Assembly (NCBI GenBank): GCA_902525935.1
Contig: CABZJA010000003.1
Span: forward strand, 32,492-96,491
From: an uncultured Pelagibacteraceae bacterium
GTDB taxonomy: Bacteria > Pseudomonadota > Alphaproteobacteria > Pelagibacterales > Pelagibacteraceae
DNA length: 64,000 nt
Direction of reading: 5' to 3'
The translations under genes were made by a program, and so were the position numbers. A model generated the notes under the pieces. The model was not told the DNA's origin. It saw only the letters and a list, made by a program, of their open reading frames with translations, and did no database searches. Every line of letters begins with the position of its first letter. Position 1 is the first letter of the stretch. This document shows, piece after piece, positions 8,879-17,235 of this stretch.

Positions 8879-9902
8879 GGTCTCGGCGATTGTTCAGCAA
8901 GATTATACAAAAAATCTTTTCTTTGACTCTAAGATGCCACAAGTTATTCCAAATAAAATTTCCATTCCAAGAGACGATAATAATGAGTGCTTCAAAATAT
9001 TTAAAAAAAAACTTTTTGAAAATGGCATTAACATAAATACCCATGATCTTGTTGATCAAACCAAAATAGATTTAGAGATCTTTTTTCATTTTAACTTTAA
9101 CGTAAAAAAAAAAAAAATTATCAAATATTGTGTTTGGCCTGAAGCGCCAGAAATTTATCCGAGGAATGCTAGCTCTCAATTAGATAAAGATTTTAATAAA
9201 ATATTTACAACTTTTGATAACGATGTTGATAACAAAAAATTTTTTCCAATAAAATATCCTATTAATTTTAGAAATTCTATAAATCCAAAATTTAGTGAAA
9301 GAAAAAAACTTTGCTGTATATTATCAAGTAACAAAACTTTATCCGTTAATTCTAGCAATTCAGGATATTCTGAAAGAGTAAAAATTATAAAATGGTTTGA
9401 AAAATATAACCCACTAGATTTATCATTATATGGTGTTGGCTGGAATGGCTATTTTTCTTCTAATTATTATTTAAATCGATATTTTCGTAGACTAATAAAT
9501 AAAATATACACAAAAAAAATTAGTGTTTATCAAGGTGTAGCTACATCTAAATCAGAAATATATCAAAATCACAAATTTTCAATTTGCTACGAGAATGTCT
9601 TAGGCAAATCAGGCTATTTTTGTGAATTGATATTTGACTCTATGAACAATGGATGTATTCCAGTTTATCTAGGATCTTCAAATGTAACAGAATACATTCC
9701 TCAGAACTGCTTTATTGACAGAAGAAACTTTACTAATAATCAAGAACTTTTAAATTATTTAAAAAATTTTAAAGAAGGAGATTATAATAATATGCAAGAT
9801 AATATAAATAACTTCTTAAAAGAGCAGACTAATCAAATATTTTCAGTTGAATTCTTTGCAAACCAAATTATTAAACATATTAAAATAGATGTGTGCAGTT
9901 AA
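8871..9902 (+). CDS. GT10 family (alpha-1,3-fucosyltransferase-like) glycosyltransferase
   Basis: The protein has 343 residues. The GT10 donor-binding signature is clear: KFSICYEN (residues 235-242), then CELIFDSMNNGCIPVYLGSS and EYIPQNCFID about residues 251-283. GT10 enzymes use GDP-beta-L-fucose. The neighbours suggest the donor here may be another GDP-deoxysugar, such as a colitose- or deoxyheptose-type sugar. A run of 14 A (9104-9117) sits in codons 78-82, so a one-base slip would truncate the protein before the catalytic domain. The start overlaps the epimerase gene by 8 bases; the next gene begins at 9904, one base after the stop. Confidence 0.85.
   Translation: MIEVSAIVQQDYTKNLFFDSKMPQVIPNKISIPRDDNNECFKIFKKKLFENGININTHDLVDQTKIDLEIFFHFNFNVKKKKIIKYCVWPEAPEIYPRNASSQLDKDFNKIFTTFDNDVDNKKFFPIKYPINFRNSINPKFSERKKLCCILSSNKTLSVNSSNSGYSERVKIIKWFEKYNPLDLSLYGVGWNGYFSSNYYLNRYFRRLINKIYTKKISVYQGVATSKSEIYQNHKFSICYENVLGKSGYFCELIFDSMNNGCIPVYLGSSNVTEYIPQNCFIDRRNFTNNQELLNYLKNFKEGDYNNMQDNINNFLKEQTNQIFSVEFFANQIIKHIKIDVCS
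9104..9117 (+). repeat. A14 homopolymer inside the GT10 coding region
   Basis: Fourteen consecutive A bases encode the KKKK stretch near residue 80 of the GT10 transferase. Such tracts are prone to replication or transcription slippage. A change of length not divisible by three would shift the frame before the catalytic part. Confidence 0.9.
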
Positions 9903-9903
9903 T

Positions 9904-11097
9904 ATGAGCTATCAAAAAATAAATCATAAACTTATGCAATCAAATTTTTCTAAGGATGATTTTAAAGTTTTAGAAAAATTTTTTAAAAGAGCTAATGAAA
10001 AAACAATTTTGACACAAGGCCCAAAAGTTAAGGAATTTGAAAAAAAATGGTCTAAGTGGTTGGGTGTAAAATACAGCACTTTTGTTAATTCCGGATCATC
10101 AGCCAACCTTTTAAGCTTGAAAATACTTAAAATAATAAAAAAAAAAAATACAAATGAAATTATAGTACCTACACATACTTGGGTATCAGATATTGCATCT
10201 GTTATACAGAACAATTTCAAACCAGTATTTGTCGATATGGATTTTAAACATCTTGGACCAGACAATGATCAAATAATTTCTAAAATTAATAAAAAAACCG
10301 CTGCAGTTTTTGTTTCTCATATTCAAGGATTTAATGCACTTAGTACAAAAGTCATAAATCATTTAAAAAAAAAAAAAATACATTTAATTGAAGATGTATG
10401 CGAGTCTCATGGTGCACTTTTTAAAAATAAGAAGCTAGGAACATTTGGTTTAATTTCTAATTTTTCATTTTATTATGCACATCATATGTCAACTATTGAA
10501 GGGGGAATGATATCGACTAATAATAGAGAAATATATGAGTTATCAAGAATTTTAAGATCACATGGAATGGTGAGAGAAATCGAAAACATGAAAATTAAAA
10601 AAAATTATATAAAAAAATATAAAAATTTGTCTGAAAAGTTTATTTTTTTACATGATGCTTATAATATGAGAAATAATGAAATTGGTGCATTACTTGGCAT
10701 TAATCAATTAAAAAAATTAGATCAAAATAACAAAAAAAGAATGGATAATTTAAGTTTTTTTTTGAAAAATTTAGACACATCAAAGTATCTTACTAATTTT
10801 AATGTTGAAGGAAGTTCTAACTATGCTTTTCCTCTCATTATAAGAAAAAAATCAAAAAAATTTTCTATAAAATTAGAAAAAATTTTATCAAAAAATAATA
10901 TTGAGTTTAGAAGAGGAGGTGCTGGTGGGGGCAATCAATTAAGACAGCCTTATTTAAAAAAATATGTAAAAAATATACAAATTTCTAAATTTAGAAATGT
11001 TGAACACATGCATTTTTTTGGATATTATTTGGGAAATTTTCCAACACTGAGAAAAGAAAAAATAAAAAAAATATGTCAAATAATAAACAATATTTAA
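9904..11097 (+). CDS. ColD-like PLP-dependent sugar 3-dehydratase (DegT/DnrJ fold)
   Basis: The protein has 397 residues from the ATG at 9904; an in-frame ATG at 9889 would overlap the GT10 gene by 14 bases. Fold motifs include LTQGP, SGSSANL, IIVPTHTWVSD and EDVCESHGA. Where aminotransferases carry the PLP lysine it has histidine: SFYYAHHMSTIEGG, with the key His at residue 193. This substitution marks the 3-dehydratases ColD (GDP-4-keto-6-deoxymannose) and RfbH/E1 (CDP sugar). The E1 [2Fe-2S] cysteine cluster is not seen, so it is closer to ColD, which removes the 3-OH without iron-sulfur. Its expected product is a 4-keto-3,6-dideoxy sugar, probably GDP-linked given the neighbours. Confidence 0.82.
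   Translation: MSYQKINHKLMQSNFSKDDFKVLEKFFKRANEKTILTQGPKVKEFEKKWSKWLGVKYSTFVNSGSSANLLSLKILKIIKKKNTNEIIVPTHTWVSDIASVIQNNFKPVFVDMDFKHLGPDNDQIISKINKKTAAVFVSHIQGFNALSTKVINHLKKKKIHLIEDVCESHGALFKNKKLGTFGLISNFSFYYAHHMSTIEGGMISTNNREIYELSRILRSHGMVREIENMKIKKNYIKKYKNLSEKFIFLHDAYNMRNNEIGALLGINQLKKLDQNNKKRMDNLSFFLKNLDTSKYLTNFNVEGSSNYAFPLIIRKKSKKFSIKLEKILSKNNIEFRRGGAGGGNQLRQPYLKKYVKNIQISKFRNVEHMHFFGYYLGNFPTLRKEKIKKICQIINNI
10365..10378 (+). repeat. A14 homopolymer inside the ColD-like coding region
   Basis: Fourteen consecutive A bases encode KKKK just before IHLIED, upstream of the catalytic histidine. A slip would inactivate the enzyme. It is the second A14 tract in two adjacent genes of one sugar pathway. 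Confidence 0.9.
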
Positions 11098-12032
11098 ATA
11101 AAAAGATTTTAATAACTGGAGGTGCTGGATTTTTAGGATCAAAACTTGCTACAAAACTAGTTTTTGAAAATTATTTAGTTACTGTAATTGATAAACAATT
11201 ATATTCGAACACATCTTTAGATCATTTAATTCCATACTCAAATTTTATTTTTATTAAAGGCGATGTCAGAGATAAGAAACTAATGAAAAAAATATTAAAA
11301 AATCAGGACTTTGTAATTCCTCTGGCAGCCTTAGTAGGTGCCCCTTTGTGTGAAAAAAATAAAAGATTGGCTACTGAAACCAATTTGCTTGCTGTCAAAT
11401 TTATTATAAATAATATAAAGAAGTCAACAAAGATCATAATACCAAGCACAGAGTCTGGTTACGGCAAGACAAAAAAAAATGTAGTATGTGATGAAAATAC
11501 TCCCGTAAATCCAATATCTCATTATGGTAGAACTAAGTTAGACTCTGAAAAATTAGTATTAAAAAGGAGAAATTCTGTAGTTTTGAGATTAGGGACTGTA
11601 TTTGGTTTATCTTATAGATTTCGACAAGATCTTTTAGTTAATAATTTAGTAACAAAAGCAGTAAAGGATAAAAAATTAGATATATTTGAAGGACACTATA
11701 GAAGAAATTTTATATCAATCGAAGATGTAATAAATACCTTTTTACATATAATCAAAAATTTTAAAAATTTTAGAGATGAAATTTTTAATGTCGGATTAGG
11801 AGACGGAAATGTCACTAAAATTGAACTTGCAAAAATAATAAAAAAACATGTAAAAGGTCTTAAAATTGTTGATAATAAAAAAAAAAAAGATCCTGATCAA
11901 AGAGACTATTCTGTCAGTAGCAAGAAACTAGAGAAAAGAGGATATAAACCTAAAATAACATTATCAGAGGGCATTAGTCATCTTGTCAAATTTCTAAATA
12001 AAAAAAACTTCAACAATAATTTTAATTATTAA
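11073..12032 (+). CDS. NAD(P)-dependent epimerase/dehydratase/reductase (SDR)
   Basis: The protein has 319 residues and is an extended SDR. The NAD-binding TGGAGFLG is at residues 15-22, then GDVRD, AALVGAPL, an STESGY catalytic stretch and YGRTK (Tyr151, Lys155). The start overlaps the ColD-like gene by 25 bases. It shares the AALVG motif and overall layout with the SDR at 21618-22568, suggesting paralogy. Position after a 3-dehydratase makes a 4-ketoreductase (ColC-like role) or a 4,6-dehydratase reasonable; motifs do not decide. It converges on the HddC-GmhB gene with a 6-base gap. Confidence 0.75.
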   Translation: MSNNKQYLNKKILITGGAGFLGSKLATKLVFENYLVTVIDKQLYSNTSLDHLIPYSNFIFIKGDVRDKKLMKKILKNQDFVIPLAALVGAPLCEKNKRLATETNLLAVKFIINNIKKSTKIIIPSTESGYGKTKKNVVCDENTPVNPISHYGRTKLDSEKLVLKRRNSVVLRLGTVFGLSYRFRQDLLVNNLVTKAVKDKKLDIFEGHYRRNFISIEDVINTFLHIIKNFKNFRDEIFNVGLGDGNVTKIELAKIIKKHVKGLKIVDNKKKKDPDQRDYSVSSKKLEKRGYKPKITLSEGISHLVKFLNKKNFNNNFNY

Positions 12033-12038
12033 AGATAA

Positions 12039-13208
12039 TTATATTTTTTTTAATAACTTATCGATATATAAAAATCTAATACTCGATCTTTTTGCCATTT
12101 TCTCATCTAAAACAGAATCGCCTACTACCAAACTTTTAGATTTATTAAATTTCCAAAATTTTTCTAGTTGTTTTATCATTAGTATCCCCGGTTTTCTAAA
12201 ATCGGAATTTTTTTTATACTTTTTTATCTTTGCATTAGGATGATATGGACAAAACATAACATCATCTATAAAAATATTTTTTTTAATTAATTTTTTTTTT
12301 AAAAATTGCTGGAAATTAATAAAATCTTGAATTTTAAACAAGCCTTTTGCAATGCCCGCTTGATTTGTAACAATAAATTTAAAATAATCTTTATTAGATA
12401 AATATTTCAGATATTTTAAAATTTTAGGTTTAAATCTTAGATCTTTTTTTTTATACGTGTAACCTTTATCAATATTAATAGTATTGTCCCTATCAAGAAT
12501 TATTGCTGGTCTAAAAAAAAAATTATTCAAAGTTTTTCCGCTTAATTTTAATTTATTTGGCGTTCCAATATCAATGAAAATATTACTGAAAAATAATCCT
12601 CCAACTTGATTATTGTTTATAAGATTATTATTTAAATAATTTTCCCAAGAAAAAACTTTTTGTTTATTTATTTTTAATAATTTTTTTTTGATAAAATATA
12701 TTCCTCCATTCATATATTTTGTATTTTTGTTTGAATTTGAAATAATTTTATTTTTCAGTTGCAAATTAATTAACTTTTTATTTGATGAGTAATATTTTTT
12801 ATTTGTTAATGCAATATTAACTAATTTTTTCTTATTAGACAAATTTACAAATTTTTGTAAATTTATTGGAAAAAAAGTATCTGCATTTATTAAAACAAAA
12901 TCATTTTTAATTTTTCTTTTTAGATTAAATATAGCCCCGCCGGTACCAAGAAGTTTTTTCTCGACTATGACTTTAACTTTGCAGAAGTTGAAATATTTAT
13001 TATTATATTTTTTTTTTATTTTCCAACCTCTATAACCTGCCAGAATATAAATATCACCAGTGATGTACTTCGAATAATATTTGAGTAATATTTCTATAAA
13101 ACTTATATTATTTATTTTCACTAATGGTTTTGGGTCACCATTTAAATATTTTTTAATCCTTGTACCTTTTCCCCCAGCTAAAAATACCAAATCAATTTTT
13201 TTAAACAT
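12039..13208 (-). CDS. Fused nucleotidyltransferase-HAD phosphatase (HddC-GmhB-like)
   Basis: The protein has 389 residues in two domains. Residues 1-225 are a sugar-1-phosphate nucleotidyltransferase (AGGKGTRI at 11-18, DPKPL near 25-29, LLGTGGA, NAD for metal). Residues about 232-389 are a HAD phosphatase of the GmhB type: DRDNT nucleophile motif (Asp239, Asp241), TNQ (281-283), RKPG and VGDSVLDE. Together they would remove the 7-phosphate of heptose 1,7-bisphosphate and attach GMP, giving GDP-heptose. In canonical GmhB a zinc is held by CxH and CxC; here CPYH is kept but the second pair reads SDF, so zinc binding is probably lost. It converges with the upstream SDR. Confidence 0.8.
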   Translation of the reverse strand: MFKKIDLVFLAGGKGTRIKKYLNGDPKPLVKINNISFIEILLKYYSKYITGDIYILAGYRGWKIKKKYNNKYFNFCKVKVIVEKKLLGTGGAIFNLKRKIKNDFVLINADTFFPINLQKFVNLSNKKKLVNIALTNKKYYSSNKKLINLQLKNKIISNSNKNTKYMNGGIYFIKKKLLKINKQKVFSWENYLNNNLINNNQVGGLFFSNIFIDIGTPNKLKLSGKTLNNFFFRPAIILDRDNTINIDKGYTYKKKDLRFKPKILKYLKYLSNKDYFKFIVTNQAGIAKGLFKIQDFINFQQFLKKKLIKKNIFIDDVMFCPYHPNAKIKKYKKNSDFRKPGILMIKQLEKFWKFNKSKSLVVGDSVLDEKMAKRSSIRFLYIDKLLKKI

Positions 13209-13274
13209 TAACTAATTTTATTTTGTTTTTTTTATGTTACTCCTAATATCAAATTTATATAACAAAATATTCTG

Positions 13275-14921
13275 ATGAAAGATTTGCTTAAAATATATAA
13301 TTTACTTGGAAATCAGTTTAAAAAAAAGATACCCGTTTTTATATTCCTTACTTTAGTAAGCACTATATTTGAAATATTAAGTATAGGTCTTATAGTGCCC
13401 TTAATATCAACATTATTAGATAACAAAATTTCTTTCTTAAATTTAGAAAATAAAAGTTTTTATTTTTTTTTAATATTATTAATGCTTGTTTATTTTGCAA
13501 AAACTTTTTATTTAATATTATTCAATCGCTGGCAGTTTAATTTAATATTTAATATAAATTACAATTTATCAAACAGACTATTTTATAAATATATACATTT
13601 TGATTATAACGATTATTTAAAAAAAAACTCATCAGAGCTTGTTAGAAATATTATTAATGTTGAGAATTTCTCTCAAAACATTTACCAGTCAGTAATTTTA
13701 GTTTCAGAAATTATACTAATATTTTCTTTTGCTTTAATTTTATTAATATTTCAACCAATTATAACACTTTTTACGATAATTTTTGGATTTGTATTATCTT
13801 ATATTTTTCTAAAAATATTTAATCCAAAATTAATAAAATCAGGAGAAGATTATCAAAACAAATCTAAAACACTTATTCAGAAAATAAATCAATCTATAAA
13901 TAATTTTAAAGATATAAAAATCTATCAAAGGCAAGAATTTTTTTTAAATCAATTTAAAATTTCTACAAAAATTTATAGCGATGCAATTAAAAATAATGAA
14001 TTTTTAAAAACTTTACCTAGAATTATCATTGAATTAATTGCTGTTTTTATTGTTCTAATAATTATTTTTGTAATGTTAAAGCTTGAGGTACGAAAAGAGG
14101 AAATTATAACTTTTGTTGCTTTATTTGCAGCAATTGGATTCAGGCTAATTCCATCCTTAAATAAAATTATTGCCGCAATTCAGCATCTAAAATATTATTT
14201 AAAATTAACAGATAATATTAGTGACGACCTAAATTTTTTAAATAAAAATCTAACTGTTGATAAGGACGTAAAATTTAATAATAAAATTACTCTTAAAAAC
14301 TTATCATTTGCTTATTCAAATAAAAACTTTGTTTTAAAAGATTTTAACATGAGAATAAATAAAAATGAGATTACTGGAATCAAAGGTAGAACTGGTAGTG
14401 GGAAATCGACAATTGTAAATTTAATTACTGGATTATTACAACCTCAAAAAGGTGATATTTTAATTGACGATAAAAAAGTGAACCTAAATAATTCAAAATG
14501 GTTTAACAAAATTGGATATGTGCCTCAAAGAATTATGTTAAATGAGGATTCAATTAAAAATAACATTATATTTGGTGCTGAGATTGATGAGAGTATACAA
14601 AATAAATTAGATAACGTTTTAAAATATTCTCAACTAAAATCATTTGTTGATGAAAAAGGTGGTCTAGATATAAACATAGGTGAGCTAGGTAAAAATATTT
14701 CTGGAGGACAAATACAAAGAATTGGAATAGCACGGGCTTTATTTAATGATCCAGAAATACTAATATTAGATGAATCCACTAGTAATTTAGATAAAATTAC
14801 AGAAGAAGCATTTATAGACTCAATAAAATCAATTAGTAAAAATAAAACTGTTATTATTATTTCTCACGATGAAAAACCACTTGAAATATGTGATAACGTA
14901 TATGATTTAGATAAAATTTAA
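13275..14921 (+). CDS. ABC transporter, fused permease-ATPase (MsbA/PglK-like flippase)
   Basis: The protein has 548 residues. The N-terminal half (about 1-310) has six hydrophobic spans of an exporter-type permease. The C-terminal nucleotide-binding domain has Walker A GRTGSGKST (371-379), a Q-loop at VPQR, the signature ISGGQ (475-479), Walker B ILILDE (about 495-500) and the H-loop SHD. The arrangement matches homodimeric lipid-linked oligosaccharide flippases such as PglK, or MsbA-type exporters. In this island the likely cargo is an undecaprenyl-linked glycan. The next gene starts 7 bases downstream. Confidence 0.85.
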   Translation: MKDLLKIYNLLGNQFKKKIPVFIFLTLVSTIFEILSIGLIVPLISTLLDNKISFLNLENKSFYFFLILLMLVYFAKTFYLILFNRWQFNLIFNINYNLSNRLFYKYIHFDYNDYLKKNSSELVRNIINVENFSQNIYQSVILVSEIILIFSFALILLIFQPIITLFTIIFGFVLSYIFLKIFNPKLIKSGEDYQNKSKTLIQKINQSINNFKDIKIYQRQEFFLNQFKISTKIYSDAIKNNEFLKTLPRIIIELIAVFIVLIIIFVMLKLEVRKEEIITFVALFAAIGFRLIPSLNKIIAAIQHLKYYLKLTDNISDDLNFLNKNLTVDKDVKFNNKITLKNLSFAYSNKNFVLKDFNMRINKNEITGIKGRTGSGKSTIVNLITGLLQPQKGDILIDDKKVNLNNSKWFNKIGYVPQRIMLNEDSIKNNIIFGAEIDESIQNKLDNVLKYSQLKSFVDEKGGLDINIGELGKNISGGQIQRIGIARALFNDPEILILDESTSNLDKITEEAFIDSIKSISKNKTVIIISHDEKPLEICDNVYDLDKI

Positions 14922-14928
14922 ATATATA

Positions 14929-17235
14929 ATGTTTGTAAAGCTATATAAATTGTATAGAAAATACGTATTTATATATCCAAATTTAGTAATAAATAATTTT
15001 TTCTCAAATTTCTTATTAGTCACATTATTTATTTCTGGATATTATTCTTTAGCAGCTGAAGTCGGTGTAATTATTAGTTTAACATTCCTTATTTGTAATA
15101 TTTTTTCAGGAAACTTGAGATCAATTATTATTGCTGACAAAAATTTATTACTTGCTGATGAAATGCTATTTAAAAGAATATTGTTATCGCTCTTAATTAT
15201 AATAATTATTATTTTTTTCATTTTTAAAAATAATATAAGTGATATTTCTTTGGCTTTAGCCACATCAATTCTCGTACTTCTTGGATGGATTTTTGAAATT
15301 ATGTTAACAAAATTTGAAATCTCGAAGAAAATTAAAAGTACAAGAGTTCATTTAATTGTATCTATAATTTTTATGTTTTCGATATTCATTTTTGGGTTAA
15401 CTAAAAATTTATTTTTACTAAAGTCAACTTTATATCTTTATTTATTATTTTTGATTATTCTAATACTTTTATTAATAAGACTTAATATAAAAAATTTTAA
15501 GATTATTGATTACAATAAAAATATTTTTCAAGATCTTTTTAAGTCAAATTATATATCTTCTTTATCAACATCTTTAAGTAATTTTTTATTTAGGTACTTT
15601 TTGATATTATTCTTATCTAAAGATGTAGCGGGAATATTATTTGCATGTTTTATGGTAGGCTCATTTCCCGGATCGCTTTTCAATCAAATTTTTGGTGCAA
15701 CTTTTATACATAATAAAATAAGTTTACAAAAAATTTTTTTTCCAATTTTTACATTGAGCTTAATAGCATTGATGTTTATTTTTAAGTATGTGCCTTTAGA
15801 AACACTAATTTTTGAAAAAGATTTCTTAAGTCAGAAAGATTTAATTTTAACAACAATATTTTATTCAGTTATAGGACTTAATATTATGATTACGTCTTTA
15901 TACATCAGGCAGAAAAATATTTTCAAAACATCTATAAGAGAAAATTTTTTTATAATTGATATGTTTTATAGTCTAAGTGTTATATTGTCAGTACCACTTA
16001 TATATTTTTTCTTTGGAGCAACAGAAAAATATTTTACAGTTGGCTTTTTCCTTTGCTCTATTTTTTCATTGATCTTTTACACATCTCCAAAAATGCAATT
16101 TAATTTATTGGTTTATAGGTTGTTTCTAATAATATTTATTACTCCAATTTTTTTTATGTTTTATGATGGAAGTTTAAACCTATATTTACTTGATTTTCAC
16201 AATATATTTATTTCACAAAATAATTTTTTTGAAAAAAATAGAATTTTAACTGCAGCATTAATCGTCCCGTTTTTGTTCTACTTTGGAATTAGGAGCATTA
16301 AAAGTCCAGTAATTTCAATTGTTTTTATACTTATTACAGTCATAGGCATCATAAATATAAATTTATTTAGAGATCAAATCACCATAGAAAACCATATAAA
16401 CTTGGTTCAATTACTTTTTCCAATATTCTTCTTAATATTAGGAGAAATATTTATTACTGAAAAATATAGAGAAAATTTATTTTTTAAATATTCATTTTGG
16501 ATTTTAAGCAGTTATATTTTACTTAAAAATATTTTTACTTTATACAAGGTTGATATTATAGAAAATTACTTCACATTCTTATCAAAAAATATTTTTCACA
16601 CTCAAGATATTTTTATACTTTTCTTTTGTTTTTATTGTTTATATAAAATAATCTTAAATTCTGAAATCAACAAACTTTCAATTCATTTTTTATTTTTGAA
16701 TATTTTGTTGTTTTGCCTTTTTAAAGAAAGTCTTTATTTAATTTTTGGTGCACTTCTACTATTTCTTTACTTAAAAAATATTTTAAAAATCAAGTCGTGT
16801 TATTTTTATATGGTACCAATATTTTTTGTATCATTATTTTACAATTATGATGAACTAATTGTTTATAAATCAAATTATATCGAATCTTTAAGCGCTTATA
16901 CTTATCAAAATTTCTCAAGCGTGAATAATTTTCTATTTGGATCCAATATAAAAAACGAGTTATATGATATATATTTATCACAGAATTATTTTATTGATTT
17001 AATTTATAACTTTGGTTTTATATGCTTGGTACCAATTATATTTTTATTTTATTATTCTTTTTTAAAATTAAAGAAGTTACCTATAAGTGTATTTAATAAC
17101 GAAATTTTCTTTTTTATTTTATTTTCCATTATATTTCCTTTATTTAGTTTATCTTTAAATGATATTTATGTAGGAAGCTTTACTTTTTTATATTGGTCAA
17201 TTATTTTAAAAAAATATACAAATACTAGTAAATGA
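14929..17235 (+). CDS. Large membrane protein, possible Wzx flippase-Wzy polymerase fusion
   Basis: The protein has 768 residues, almost entirely membrane spans (about twenty). Residues 1 to about 420 look like a MOP-superfamily oligosaccharide flippase, with repeated 20-residue spans and a GSFPGSLFNQIFG motif. Residues about 430-768 form a second block of spans ending with FLFGSNIKNE then SQNYFIDLIYNFGF, which resembles the FGxG...SHNxxLxxxxxxG part of O-antigen polymerases/ligases. Stand-alone Wzx and Wzy are each about 400-450 residues, so the length fits a fusion. The frame is continuous with no internal stop. It is followed by another polymerase-like gene that overlaps by 4 bases. The fusion reading is inference. 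Confidence 0.55.
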   Translation: MFVKLYKLYRKYVFIYPNLVINNFFSNFLLVTLFISGYYSLAAEVGVIISLTFLICNIFSGNLRSIIIADKNLLLADEMLFKRILLSLLIIIIIIFFIFKNNISDISLALATSILVLLGWIFEIMLTKFEISKKIKSTRVHLIVSIIFMFSIFIFGLTKNLFLLKSTLYLYLLFLIILILLLIRLNIKNFKIIDYNKNIFQDLFKSNYISSLSTSLSNFLFRYFLILFLSKDVAGILFACFMVGSFPGSLFNQIFGATFIHNKISLQKIFFPIFTLSLIALMFIFKYVPLETLIFEKDFLSQKDLILTTIFYSVIGLNIMITSLYIRQKNIFKTSIRENFFIIDMFYSLSVILSVPLIYFFFGATEKYFTVGFFLCSIFSLIFYTSPKMQFNLLVYRLFLIIFITPIFFMFYDGSLNLYLLDFHNIFISQNNFFEKNRILTAALIVPFLFYFGIRSIKSPVISIVFILITVIGIININLFRDQITIENHINLVQLLFPIFFLILGEIFITEKYRENLFFKYSFWILSSYILLKNIFTLYKVDIIENYFTFLSKNIFHTQDIFILFFCFYCLYKIILNSEINKLSIHFLFLNILLFCLFKESLYLIFGALLLFLYLKNILKIKSCYFYMVPIFFVSLFYNYDELIVYKSNYIESLSAYTYQNFSSVNNFLFGSNIKNELYDIYLSQNYFIDLIYNFGFICLVPIIFLFYYSFLKLKKLPISVFNNEIFFFILFSIIFPLFSLSLNDIYVGSFTFLYWSIILKKYTNTSK

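Noticed and set aside
9924-10265. A minus-strand frame of 113 codons
   Set aside because: It is antisense to the ColD-like gene and has no motif or ribosome site.
9904-11097. Sugar aminotransferase
   Set aside because: The PLP lysine is replaced by histidine, so transamination is not expected.
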